DNA of 64,000 nt from VAZQ01 sp963725185 (lineage in GTDB: Bacteria; Pseudomonadota; Alphaproteobacteria; Rhizobiales; Xanthobacteraceae), in NCBI GenBank assembly GCA_963725185.1, contig CAVRXO010000002.1:372001-436000 (forward strand), written 5' to 3'. Shown one piece after another: positions 1-7,912 of the stretch. Both the position numbers and the translations under genes were made by a program. Numbering within the stretch: position 1 is the stretch's first letter; every line of letters starts with the position of its first letter. Below the pieces are notes generated by a model that worked only from the letters and a program-made list of their open reading frames with translations, did not search any database and was not told the origin of the DNA.

Positions 1-1340
1 AAGGCCAGCGCCGCTATATCGAGCGCATCGAGATCCACGGCAACAGCAAGACGCGCGACGACGTCATCCGGCGCGAGTTCGACATCGCGGAAGGCGATGC
101 CTACAACCGGGCGCTGATCCAACGCGCCGAGCGGCGGCTGAAGAATCTCGGATACTTCAAGACCGTCAAGATCACCGACGCGCCCGGCTCGGTCGCGGAC
201 CGCGTCGTCGTCAAGGTCGATGTGGAGGAACAGGACACCGGCAATTTCTCGATCATGGGGGGCTATTCGACCACCGACGGGGTGGTCGGCGAAGTATCGA
301 TCGGGGAGCGCAACCTGCTCGGACGCGGCTATGCGGTGGCCGCGTCGGTGACGTATGGGCAGTATACGGAGGGCTTCAACCTGTCGTTCACGCAGCCGCA
401 CGTCAATGACAGCGGGCTCACGCTGGGAGCCGACATCTACGCCAAGCAGAGCCTGGCCAGCAGCTACCAATCCTATGGCAGCACGACCTACGGCACGACG
501 TTCCGGCTGGGCACGGCACTCACCGAGGATCTGGGCGTGCAATGGCGCTACTCGATCTACAACCAAAGCACGTCGCTATCCCCGGCCTTGATGGATTGCT
601 CGCCGGCCAACCCGCCGCCCGCCTGCTACGCCAACGGCGAGGCTTCGCTTCCGGTCAAGCAGGCGGTGCTCAATGGGCCGGCCTGGGTTTCGGCGGTCGG
701 CTCGACCGTCAACTACAACACGCTCGACAACACCCGCAGCCCCACCACCGGCATCAGCTCGGCGCTCAACCAGGACCTCGCGGGCCTGGGCGGCAACGTG
801 AAGTTCCTGCGCACCACGGAAGACTTCCGCGCCTATAGTCCGGTCGCCGGAGACGTGGTCGGAATGGTGCGCGCGCAGGGCGGCTATGTCACCCCGTGGG
901 GTGGCCAGCAATTGCCGCTGGCGGACAGCTTCTTCGGCGGGCCCCAGCTGGTGCGCGGTTTCGCCCCGAACGGATTTGGACCGCGCGACCTCACGCCCGG
1001 GACCACGATGGACAATGTGGGCGGCCGCCAGTACTGGGCGACCAGCGCGGAGCTGCAGGCGCCGGTCCCGCTGCTGCCCGCCGGCAGCGGGCTCAAGGTC
1101 GGAGTGTTCGCGGATGCCGGCAGCGTCTGGGGCTATGGAGGCCCGACCTCGCTCGGCTCGGGGCCCGCATTATCGCAATCCCTGCAGGTGGCCGACAGCA
1201 ATTTCATGCGCTCATCGCTGGGCGCCGGCCTGATCTGGGACTCGCCGTTCGGCCCGCTGCGCGCCGACTATGCGATCCCGGTAAGCAAGACGAGCTACGA
1301 CCTCACCCAGCGTTTCAGCTTCAGCGCCGGCGGGTTTTGA
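1..1340 (+). CDS. bamA: Outer membrane protein assembly factor BamA, 3' part (5' cut by window edge)
   Basis: BamA is the central outer membrane beta-barrel of the BAM complex and folds and inserts other outer membrane proteins. The reading frame is open from base 3, so the gene starts left of the window. The first ~70 visible residues (RYIERIEIHGN, REFDIAEGDAYNRALI, RLKNLGYFKTV) match the last POTRA domain. Then comes the Omp85 barrel with glycine/aromatic alternating strands (GGYSTTDGVVGEVSIGERNLLG) and the late GPLRADYAIP strand. It ends in an aromatic residue (FSFSAGGF), as usual for a barrel C-terminal signal. The downstream genes lie on the other strand, so the usual bamA-lpxD continuation is not present here. 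Confidence 0.95.
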   Translation, partial: GQRRYIERIEIHGNSKTRDDVIRREFDIAEGDAYNRALIQRAERRLKNLGYFKTVKITDAPGSVADRVVVKVDVEEQDTGNFSIMGGYSTTDGVVGEVSIGERNLLGRGYAVAASVTYGQYTEGFNLSFTQPHVNDSGLTLGADIYAKQSLASSYQSYGSTTYGTTFRLGTALTEDLGVQWRYSIYNQSTSLSPALMDCSPANPPPACYANGEASLPVKQAVLNGPAWVSAVGSTVNYNTLDNTRSPTTGISSALNQDLAGLGGNVKFLRTTEDFRAYSPVAGDVVGMVRAQGGYVTPWGGQQLPLADSFFGGPQLVRGFAPNGFGPRDLTPGTTMDNVGGRQYWATSAELQAPVPLLPAGSGLKVGVFADAGSVWGYGGPTSLGSGPALSQSLQVADSNFMRSSLGAGLIWDSPFGPLRADYAIPVSKTSYDLTQRFSFSAGGF

Positions 1341-1467
1341 TTCCAACCGATTGCGTCGGCCCCAATTGAGCGACGCCGGGCCCGCGGTCGTGCGCTCGTC
1401 CACGTCTTTGCAGCCATGACCGGCCGAAGGATGGCGGGACAGCCCGGCCGCCCAGGGCTGGTCCCCC

Positions 1468-2475
1468 CTACTCCTTTTGGACTGTGCACTGGCCGCCGGC
1501 CGCCCTCAATTTGGAGCAGAACCGGTCGGCATCGTCAGCCGATCCAAAAGGTCCCATCAGGGCGCGGTAGTACACGCCTTTGGGGCCGAGATCGGCACGC
1601 CGAACCGTCGCCTCCTGGGTGCCAAGCTCTGTGGGAAACTTGGCCCGCAATTGGCGCACGAATGCCTGCGCATCGGCTTTGCTGCGCTGCAGCGCGATCT
1701 GCACGACATAGCTGTCGGGCGCGGGGTTCGGAACCGAGGCAATGCGCGGCGCGGCGGTCGGCGGCGCCACGGATGTCGCGGCAGACGGTTCCGACCCGTC
1801 GGCGAGCGGTGCCGACCGCTCGGACCGGAGAGGAGCCATTCCCGCGTCGCGTTGGCTCTGAATGGAATCGCCTGGTTGCGGGCCATCCGTACCGCCCGTG
1901 GAGGCATCAGGACGCTTTCCCGCGCCGGCGGCCGATACAGCCGAGCCCGATGGCGGCGCAGCGGGATAAAGCCCGCGCGTCACACCCCGTTCGTTCCCCG
2001 CCTCGGGTTCCCGCACTGACGGGCCTGATCGCGGACCGGTCGTTGCGCCGGACTGCCACTCTTGAACCCTGTCGATAACCGTTGGCGCGGCAATGATGAC
2101 TGCGAGCGATGCGAGGCAAGCCGAGGAAATGGTCAACATAGCCACGCGATTGGGAAAAATGACATCGAGGATCGCCGGAATGTCCGGGATGATGCCCTGC
2201 CAAAGGGCTCTCGTCCGGCCGCCGACATAAGGCCTCTTGTCGCGCGCCAAGCCGCCGAACGCGCTGCTCCGCAAGGCGCCGGTGACCGACCGAGTTCTTG
2301 CCCGCAGCGCTATCTTGTCGAATGTGGTCACCAACGCTCGCGGGTTTCCGTAATCTTCCGCGACCTCGGCAAGAAGCTGATCCGCAGGGGTGCCTACGAT
2401 GTCCTCGACCAGGACATCCGCCAAGCGCTCCAAGGCCCGGTTCGGTTTCGCGGTCGTATTGCTCTTCGCGGTCAT
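1468..2475 (-). CDS. SPOR-domain single-pass membrane protein
   Basis: 335 aa. Residues ~1-110 form a charged cytoplasmic region. A hydrophobic segment at ~113-134 (AMLTISSACLASLAVIIAAP) is one membrane span. A long Pro/Ser/Ala-rich linker follows, and the last ~75 residues (YVVQIALQRSKADAQAFVRQL ... YYRALMGPFGSADDADRFC) are a SPOR fold. SPOR domains bind denuded septal peptidoglycan, so a periplasmic cell-envelope role is inferred. Its ATG overlaps the stop of the upstream sigma-like gene in an ATGA overlap, indicating translational coupling. The N-terminal part is not a family I recognise. Confidence 0.8.
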   Translation of the reverse strand: MTAKSNTTAKPNRALERLADVLVEDIVGTPADQLLAEVAEDYGNPRALVTTFDKIALRARTRSVTGALRSSAFGGLARDKRPYVGGRTRALWQGIIPDIPAILDVIFPNRVAMLTISSACLASLAVIIAAPTVIDRVQEWQSGATTGPRSGPSVREPEAGNERGVTRGLYPAAPPSGSAVSAAGAGKRPDASTGGTDGPQPGDSIQSQRDAGMAPLRSERSAPLADGSEPSAATSVAPPTAAPRIASVPNPAPDSYVVQIALQRSKADAQAFVRQLRAKFPTELGTQEATVRRADLGPKGVYYRALMGPFGSADDADRFCSKLRAAGGQCTVQKE

Positions 2476-3017
2476 ATGGCTCCAAGTCTTTCCAGCCGGC
2501 GCCGGATCTTTCGGCGCTTGCTTTCGTACTCCGTGCTTGTCAGGCCGCTCAGATTTTGCAGTTCCTCTCCGCGGGCACCTTCGATCATGGCGGCAACCAG
2601 GCGTTGTGCTACGGCGTCATCCGCGAAAATATCCAAGATTATCCTCGCATCGATCCTTGCGACCGTACTCTGTTCCTCGGCGCCTTTGTCGTCGACCTCC
2701 GCTTCCTGGTTCACTTCGACGGAATTTCTCCACTCCCAGGCTATGCTGACGATGACGCCGCCGATGAACTTGATCGCCGGTTCACCCTTTGGCCATTTCC
2801 TTCGCTGATCGATGATTCGGGTATAGGCCTCGTAGATCAGGTCCTCGTGGTCGTAGGGCGTGTTTCGCTTCCTGGCGTAAACGCGTGCGATCTTGACCAG
2901 AGCCGTTTTTTCGCCGTCCGAAAGCGAGAGGATGGCCCTCTCGACCTCGGCCCGCGACAAAGGCATCGCCTCCATCAGAGGAGGCGCCCCAGGCATCGTC
3001 GCGACGAGGTCACTCAT
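2472..3017 (-). CDS. RNA polymerase sigma-factor-like protein
   Basis: 181 aa. Residues ~25-100 (LSDGEKTALVKIARVYARKR, DHEDLIYEAYTRIIDQRRKW) resemble a sigma-70 region 2 helix bundle. The C-terminus (LSGLTSTEYESKRRKIRRRL) looks like a helix-turn-helix plus basic tail, as in region 4. This is the short sigma-like type frequent in rhizobia. It is the first gene of a two-gene unit with the SPOR protein (4-nt overlap), and its promoter must lie in the 3018-3346 divergent gap shared with the ECF sigma gene. It could be a regulator that does not bind core polymerase; function is inferred from fold only. Confidence 0.65.
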   Translation of the reverse strand: MSDLVATMPGAPPLMEAMPLSRAEVERAILSLSDGEKTALVKIARVYARKRNTPYDHEDLIYEAYTRIIDQRRKWPKGEPAIKFIGGVIVSIAWEWRNSVEVNQEAEVDDKGAEEQSTVARIDARIILDIFADDAVAQRLVAAMIEGARGEELQNLSGLTSTEYESKRRKIRRRLERLGAI

Positions 3018-3346
3018 CTCTAAAGCGCTGGTTTCGGGTCAATCCGGACGCCGCAATATAAAGATTTTTGCCCGGGCTGGCATGTCCGAATTTGCCCCCC
3101 GCCCAAGCTTTAGGGTTGTCAGCGCACGCTGAAAGCAGATGTCCGGGGCGACGCTTGCTTCGATCCTTACAGTCCTGACCCCATCCCGCGAGTTGGACCA
3201 TGCCCAATTTCGTTCCCTCGGCCATGGCGGCCGCCTGCGCCTCGGCAAACTCCCCAGCCGGCAGCGCCGGAGGCCTCGGCTGGACCGGAACGGGCCCGGC
3301 GGCTGGTTCCCCTCACCAAAACTTCCGATCAGACAGGGAAACGATC
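3018..3346. other. Divergent intergenic region between sigma-like gene and ECF sigma gene
   Basis: About 330 bases between two divergent transcription-factor genes. Longer reading frames cross it on both strands (one would extend the ECF gene upstream to 3200), but the translations are low-complexity and unlike any family. Promoters for both genes must be here. I could not identify a convincing -35/-10 pair. Confidence 0.4.
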
Positions 3347-4000
3347 ATGCGCGCTTATTCGGAATCTGCATCGGGCCACTGGATCGCTTGCGGTTCCACG
3401 GTCAGGCAACCGGCCGTGGCCGATGCTCCATCCACAAAGGGGGTGGCTCCGCAAAGGTTGGATGAGCTTCTGCTGCAATCGATCGCGGCCGGCGACAAAA
3501 CCGCTATGCGGGTATTGTATCAGCGCCACAACGTGCGGGTTTACCGGTTCATCCTGCGTCTCGTCGAAAACGAAGCCCTGGCCGAGGATGTCGTGAACGA
3601 CGTGTTCTTGGCGGCTTGGCGCGGCGCTGGCCGGTTCCAGGGAAAGTCGCAGGTCGGGACATGGCTGCTGGCGATTGCACGGCATAAGGCGATCTCCGCG
3701 TTGCGGCACCGTTCAGAGCCGCAACTGGACGATCACATGGCAGAGGCCGCCGTCGACCCGCTCGATGATCCCGAGACCCAAGCGGATAACAAGGATCGTT
3801 GCGAGATCGTTCAGAAGTGCCTGAAGCGGCTGTCGCCGCGGCATCGCGAGATTCTCGATCTCGTCTATTACCACGAAAAATCCGTCAGGGAGGTTGCGCA
3901 GATCGTTCGGATACCCGAAGGCACGGTCAAGACGCGCATGTTCCACGCGCGCAAGCATATGTCGAGGCTGCTTGCCGCCGCGGGCATCCGCGAGGCTTGA
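3347..4000 (+). CDS. ECF-type RNA polymerase sigma factor (sigma-70 family)
   Basis: 217 aa from the ATG at 3347, chosen because AGGGAA lies about 6 bases upstream; an in-frame ATG at 3200 adds 49 low-complexity residues. After a ~35-residue lead, region 2 spans ~50-115 (LYQRHNVRVYRFILRLVEN, VNDVFLAAW, TWLLAIARHKAIS). Region 4 spans ~155-210 (LSPRHREILDLVYYHEKS, IPEGTVKTRMFHARK). It would direct core polymerase to a stress or envelope regulon. No anti-sigma factor follows directly. A cognate regulator would have to be the divergent sigma-like/SPOR pair or lie elsewhere. Confidence 0.88.
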   Translation: MRAYSESASGHWIACGSTVRQPAVADAPSTKGVAPQRLDELLLQSIAAGDKTAMRVLYQRHNVRVYRFILRLVENEALAEDVVNDVFLAAWRGAGRFQGKSQVGTWLLAIARHKAISALRHRSEPQLDDHMAEAAVDPLDDPETQADNKDRCEIVQKCLKRLSPRHREILDLVYYHEKSVREVAQIVRIPEGTVKTRMFHARKHMSRLLAAAGIREA

Positions 4001-4031
4001 AGCTTGCGGACACCCAGCGAACAAGGGACTT

Positions 4032-4139
4032 CGTAGGGCGCAATCGCTTTATTGCGCCGCTTCGCAAGAATGTTGCCCAAAGCCGACCGAGCGGGACGCA
4101 GCACGGCCGATTGGCGCAATAAAGCGATTGCGCCCTACG
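4032..4139. repeat. MITE-like element with perfect 27-bp terminal inverted repeats
   Basis: The arms at 4032-4058 and 4113-4139 are exact reverse complements over 27 bases, with a 54-base spacer. Each arm is itself partly palindromic (GGCGCAAT ... ATTGCGCC). Such ~110-bp elements are non-autonomous repeats in rhizobial genomes. It lies directly after the ECF sigma gene and supplies the last codons and stop (4049) of the convergent M15-like peptidase gene. Confidence 0.85.
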
Positions 4140-5155
4140 TGTGATGCCGCGTCATATTGACGGCGGCCTGCCGGGGATGCAGAGCCGCGATGCGGGCAGC
4201 GATCTCGACCTGGTGCCCGCCGCTGCATGAATTCCTTGTGCGGATGATGCGAGCGCGCACACCGGTTCGCCAGCTCCGCGGCGGATCCGGTTCGCGCGGT
4301 CCGGGCGAGATCATTCGGCTTGCCGGGCCGTTTGCGCGCGGCGTCGTTGGCGTTTTCCACCCCTGCCGCTTGCTCGCCGGGGCGGGTGCCGATCGCGTCG
4401 GGATGCGTCGCAGCCGCGGGCTCAGTTGCGCTGGCGGCAGCCACGCTCTCCGGGCTCTCGATCATCGAGTTGCCGGCTTCGAACATGGTGTCGAGGTCGA
4501 TGGGCCCGCTCGCCGTGACGGTTTCGCGCAGCGGATTTTCCGGCAAAATGATCTTGATGCGGGTCGGCTGGCAGTGATTCCATTCCACCCGATTCTCGAA
4601 ACCGTAGGGACAAGTCACGCCGTGGCGGGCGGCGATCTCGTACCAAAGCCTGGCTTCGGCACTGCCGGGTCCGCCAATGCCGGACATGTCGACGGCGAGA
4701 CCATAGCTGTGCAGCGAATTGAACTTGTCGGAGAAACCGCCGACCCCGAAGGCGGGCGGCCGATAAGCGGAGAAGATGCCGACGGACGGCAGGCCCGCTT
4801 GTCTTGCTTCGCGAATCGCTCCCGCCAGCCGCCGAACGAATTCGGGATGAAGGCGTCCGATCGCCACTTCGGGTCCCTGCCGCACCATGGTCCAGCCCGG
4901 CGTCGCGGTATCGACCAGATAGTCCCGGTCCGCAGTCAGCATTTGCGCATCCGACGCGCAGGCGACATCGGCCTCGGGCGCTTGATCGGCATGGTACACC
5001 ACGACGTTGTCAGGATCGCAATTCGGAGCCGACGCCTCGGTGTTGTTGGTTGGGGGCAGCGGATCAGAACTCGCGATATCCCCGGTGAAGAAAACAGCGC
5101 CGAGCAGCGCTGCGGCAAGCAGCGGCTTGAACGCCGCGACAACGCATTTCTGCAT
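4049..5155 (-). CDS. Secreted M15-like (VanY/extensin-like fold) peptidase
   Basis: 368 aa from the ATG at 5155, chosen because AGGAA lies upstream and the start gives a clean signal peptide (KPLLAAALLGAVFF). The catalytic core at ~75-220 has SAYRPP, then SLHSYGLAVDMSG (His-x6-Asp zinc ligands) and VEWNHCQ (Glu and third His), the M15/D-Ala-D-Ala carboxypeptidase signature. A periplasmic peptidoglycan role is inferred. After ~residue 235 the sequence becomes Ala/Pro/Arg-rich and non-domain-like. The last ~30 residues (GRNRFIAP...) are translated from the 4032-4139 inverted-repeat element, so the native stop was probably lost or displaced. Confidence 0.7.
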   Translation of the reverse strand: MQKCVVAAFKPLLAAALLGAVFFTGDIASSDPLPPTNNTEASAPNCDPDNVVVYHADQAPEADVACASDAQMLTADRDYLVDTATPGWTMVRQGPEVAIGRLHPEFVRRLAGAIREARQAGLPSVGIFSAYRPPAFGVGGFSDKFNSLHSYGLAVDMSGIGGPGSAEARLWYEIAARHGVTCPYGFENRVEWNHCQPTRIKIILPENPLRETVTASGPIDLDTMFEAGNSMIESPESVAAASATEPAAATHPDAIGTRPGEQAAGVENANDAARKRPGKPNDLARTARTGSAAELANRCARSHHPHKEFMQRRAPGRDRCPHRGSASPAGRRQYDAASHVGRNRFIAPIGRAASRSVGFGQHSCEAAQ

Positions 5156-5295
5156 GCATTTCCTGTTATATTGCAGCAACCCCACGCGCGTTTAGCGGGG
5201 TCCCGATGTCGTTTTTGTGGCTGCAATCGGACGCTCGATTGACATCGCACGCGCCGGCGTGCGCGCGGTCAACTCGCAGAAAATGTTTGTAGTAT

Positions 5296-5562
5296 TCAGC
5301 TCGGCTGCCGGGCTTCGGACAACTTGTCGGTGATGCCGACCGCGCGCTCGCTCAGCTGCCTGGGGTCGCGCTCCCCTTTATTCCAGGCGTCGACAATCTC
5401 CGCCGACAAAGCCGCCCGCGCCGTCTCATCGGTCGTCAAATTTGTCGATGCCCCTCCCCGCTCCTGCAGCGCGGCAATCGCCATGTCGAAAGCCTCGCAG
5501 AGGTCGGCGGTCTCCGGCGGAGAGAATGCATATTCCGGATGCGAGAGGAGGTACTGCAACAT
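5296..5562 (-). CDS. Small conserved hypothetical protein
   Basis: 88 aa from the ATG at 5562 (MLQYLLSHPEYAFSPPETAD). An upstream in-frame extension to 5718 is basic and non-conserved looking. The protein is acidic, helical and soluble, with IVDAWNKGERDPRQLSERAVG near its C-terminus. This is a pattern I associate with small conserved proteins of rhizobia. No catalytic motif or membrane segment is visible. It stands alone between divergent neighbours and I assign no function. Confidence 0.6.
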   Translation of the reverse strand: MLQYLLSHPEYAFSPPETADLCEAFDMAIAALQERGGASTNLTTDETARAALSAEIVDAWNKGERDPRQLSERAVGITDKLSEARQPS

Positions 5563-5799
5563 GCTCGTGGCCGATCGAGTTGACGGAATAGATGTCAACC
5601 ATGGTCGGCGGGATTTGTTCCCTGACCGGAGCTCGGCGGCCGCGCGAGCGCACCGACTTGGAGCCGCATCCGGCGCGAACTTTGCCGGTCTTGAAGCGTT
5701 CATTCGAGGCAACTGCACGCTCGCGACCTTTCATCTGCGCCACGTGGCAACCCATGCACGCCGCTGCCGTTGCGAGCGCCTGTAATGAAGGATATCCCC

Positions 5800-6769
5800 A
5801 TGCTCAAGCTCGGCTATAAGCTGATGTCCGAAGAGCACGGTCCCTCTGACCTGGTGCGCAACGCCCAGCGTGCCGAGCAGGCCGGCTTCGAGTTCGCAGC
5901 CATTTCGGATCACTTCTTTCCCTGGCTCGAGGAGCAAGGTCACGCGCCCTTGGCTTGGCCGGTGCTGGGCGCGATCGCCAACGCGACCCGGCGCATGGGG
6001 TTGATGACGGCGGTGACCTGCCCGATCATGCGGTACCATCCGGCGATCGTGGCCCAATGCGCGGCGACCCTGGGGTTGCTCAGCAACAACCGTTTCACCC
6101 TGGGACTGGGTGCCGGCGAGCGACTGAACGAGCACATCATCGGCGCCGGCTGGCCTGGCCGGGCCGAGCGGCACGAGCGCTTGTCGGAAGCCATCGACAT
6201 CATCCAAGGCCTGCTGGCCGGCTCGCTGACCAACTATCACGGCAGCTATTTCCGGCTCGACCATGCCCGCCTGTTTGATCGACCCGATCCGAAGCCGCCG
6301 GTAGCGGTGGCGGCCGGGGGCATCGAGGCCGCGCGCTTGGCCGGCCGCAGCGGCGACGCCCTGATCGCGACCGAGGCGCGCTCCGATCTGGTCGGGGGCA
6401 TTCGTCTCCGGCGGCGGCTCCGGCCCGCGCTATGCCGAGGTGGCGATGTGCTACGCCAAGCGGGAGGAGGATGCCCGCAAGACGGCCCACCATTATTTCC
6501 GCTGGTCGCTCGCGGGCTGGCCGGTGATGGCGGAGCTGCCGGACACGGAGGGGTTTGCGGCGGCATCCAAGCATATATCGCCGGAGGCAGTGGCCAAGCA
6601 GATCAGCTGCGGACCCTCGCCCGAGGCGCATCTGCAAGCCATCGACCGCTACGTTCAAGCCGGATTCGATCACATCATCCTGGTGCAGGTGGGACCGGAA
6701 CAAGAAGCCTTCATCGCGTTCTTCGAACGCCATCTGGCGCCCGCCTTGCGCAGCCGAAAGGCGGCGTAG
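5800..6769 (+). CDS. F420-type LLM oxidoreductase (TIGR03557-like), one frameshift
   Basis: Luciferase-like TIM barrel. The N-terminal part (LKLGYKLMSEEHGPSDLV, AISDHFFPWLEEQGH, VTCPIMRYHPAIVAQ, LGLGAGERLNEHIIG) matches the F420-dependent glucose-6-phosphate-dehydrogenase-like group. The ATG at 5800 is chosen because AAGGA sits ~7 bases upstream; another ATG lies at 5785. Around 6395-6402, in a run of five G, the frame shifts by one base, and the family sequence resumes (SGGGSGPRYAEVAMCYAKRE) to the stop at 6769. One extra G explains it. It is probably a functional enzyme with a consensus error, but a real lesion is possible. A hairpin repeat follows its stop. Confidence 0.8.
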
Positions 6770-6776
6770 TTCCACA

Positions 6777-6847
6777 CTTCCCGGCCTTGGGCCGGGTCCG
6801 TTACAGACTCCGAGGTTGGTAAGGTCCCGGGTCAAGCCCGGGACAAG
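6777..6847. repeat. REP-like hairpin element, copy 1
   Basis: This contains CCCGGCCTTGGGCCGGG and, 30 bases on, GGTCCCGGGTCAAGCCCGGG. The same two-part pattern recurs at 15650-15722 and 24385-24488, and the left half alone at 25601-25627. It lies between two convergent LLM oxidoreductase genes and probably acts as a bidirectional terminator. Confidence 0.75.
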
Positions 6848-6848
6848 G

Positions 6849-7859
6849 CTAGGCGGCCTTGCCGAGTGCCTGGTGCACTTGTGCGGCGATCTCGTAGGAG
6901 CGCAGGCGCGCCGCGTGATCGAAAATGTGGCCGGTCACCATGATTTCGTCGGTGCGGGTCTGCCCGATGAATGCCTCGAGCCCCCGCTTCACCGTCTCCG
7001 GCGAGCCGACAATCGAGCAGCTGAGCGCCTCACGCAGGATCAGCTTCGCGGTCGGATCGAGCCGGCTTTCGAAATCGTCGAGCGGGGGCGGCAACGGGCC
7101 GCGCCGGCCGGTGCGGCGCGCGATCACCGCCTGCTGGTGCGAGCTGAACAGCCGCCGCGCCTCCGCATCGGTATCGGCCGCACAAACGTTGAGCCCCAGC
7201 ATGACCCGAGGCGTGGCGAGCCGTTCCAACGGCTGGAAACGGCTGCGATAGAGCATGACGGCCTGCTCCATATCGGCGGGCGCGAAATGCGACGCAAAGG
7301 CGTAGGGAAGCCCGAGCGCGGCAGCGAGCTGCGCGCCGAACAGGCTCGAGCCCAGAATCCACACCGGGACCTCCAGGCCCGCTCCCGGAATCGCCCGCAC
7401 CTGCTGGCCCGGCTGCGACGGCAGGAAATAGCTCATCAGCTCGATCACGTCCTGCGGGAAGCGGTCGGCGTCGCCCGCGAGGTTGCGACGCAGCGCGCGG
7501 GCGGTAAGCTGATCGGTGCCGGGCGCGCGACCGACGCCGAGGTCGATGCGGCCTGGAAACAAAGAGGCCAGCGTGCCGAATTGCTCGGCTATCACCAGCG
7601 GAGCGTGGTTCGGCAGCATGATTCCGCCGGCGCCGACCCGGATGGCAGACGTCCCGGCCGCAACATGACCGATGACGACAGCGGTCGCGGCACTGGCGAT
7701 GCCGGCACTGTTGTGATGCTCGGCCAGCCAGTAGCGCTGATAGCCCCAGCGCTCGGCGTGGCGGGCGAGATCGAGGGTGTTGCGCAGGGACTGGGCCGCG
7801 TCGCCTCCCTCCACGATCGGCGACAGGTCCAGGACGGAAAGCGGGGTCATCGCCCCCAT
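6849..7859 (-). CDS. LLM class flavin-dependent oxidoreductase
   Basis: 336 aa; ATG at 7859 (alternative 7850). A luciferase-like monooxygenase fold: LSVLDLSPIVEGG, GYQRYWLAEHHN (flavin/substrate loop), VGAGGIMLPNHAPLVIAEQF, DLGVGRAPGTD, VWILGSSLFGAQLAA. This is the MsnO8/alkanal-monooxygenase-like subgroup, whose substrates are usually unknown. It lies 53 bases downstream of the DHA2 exporter gene, and the universal stress protein gene precedes that, so the three form a likely minus-strand operon. Oxidative handling plus export of a small molecule is an inference from context. Confidence 0.88.
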   Translation of the reverse strand: MGAMTPLSVLDLSPIVEGGDAAQSLRNTLDLARHAERWGYQRYWLAEHHNSAGIASAATAVVIGHVAAGTSAIRVGAGGIMLPNHAPLVIAEQFGTLASLFPGRIDLGVGRAPGTDQLTARALRRNLAGDADRFPQDVIELMSYFLPSQPGQQVRAIPGAGLEVPVWILGSSLFGAQLAAALGLPYAFASHFAPADMEQAVMLYRSRFQPLERLATPRVMLGLNVCAADTDAEARRLFSSHQQAVIARRTGRRGPLPPPLDDFESRLDPTAKLILREALSCSIVGSPETVKRGLEAFIGQTRTDEIMVTGHIFDHAARLRSYEIAAQVHQALGKAA

Positions 7860-7912
7860 ATGGGGATCGTCCACGGCCCGCCAACCCCGATGACCCGCGA
7901 GGCGACAGTTGT

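Noticed and set aside
3280..3315. GGAAC...GTTCC inverted repeat as an EcfG-type promoter
   Set aside because: The spacing does not match the GGAAC-N16/17-GTT pattern, and the hairpin is likely chance in GC-rich DNA.
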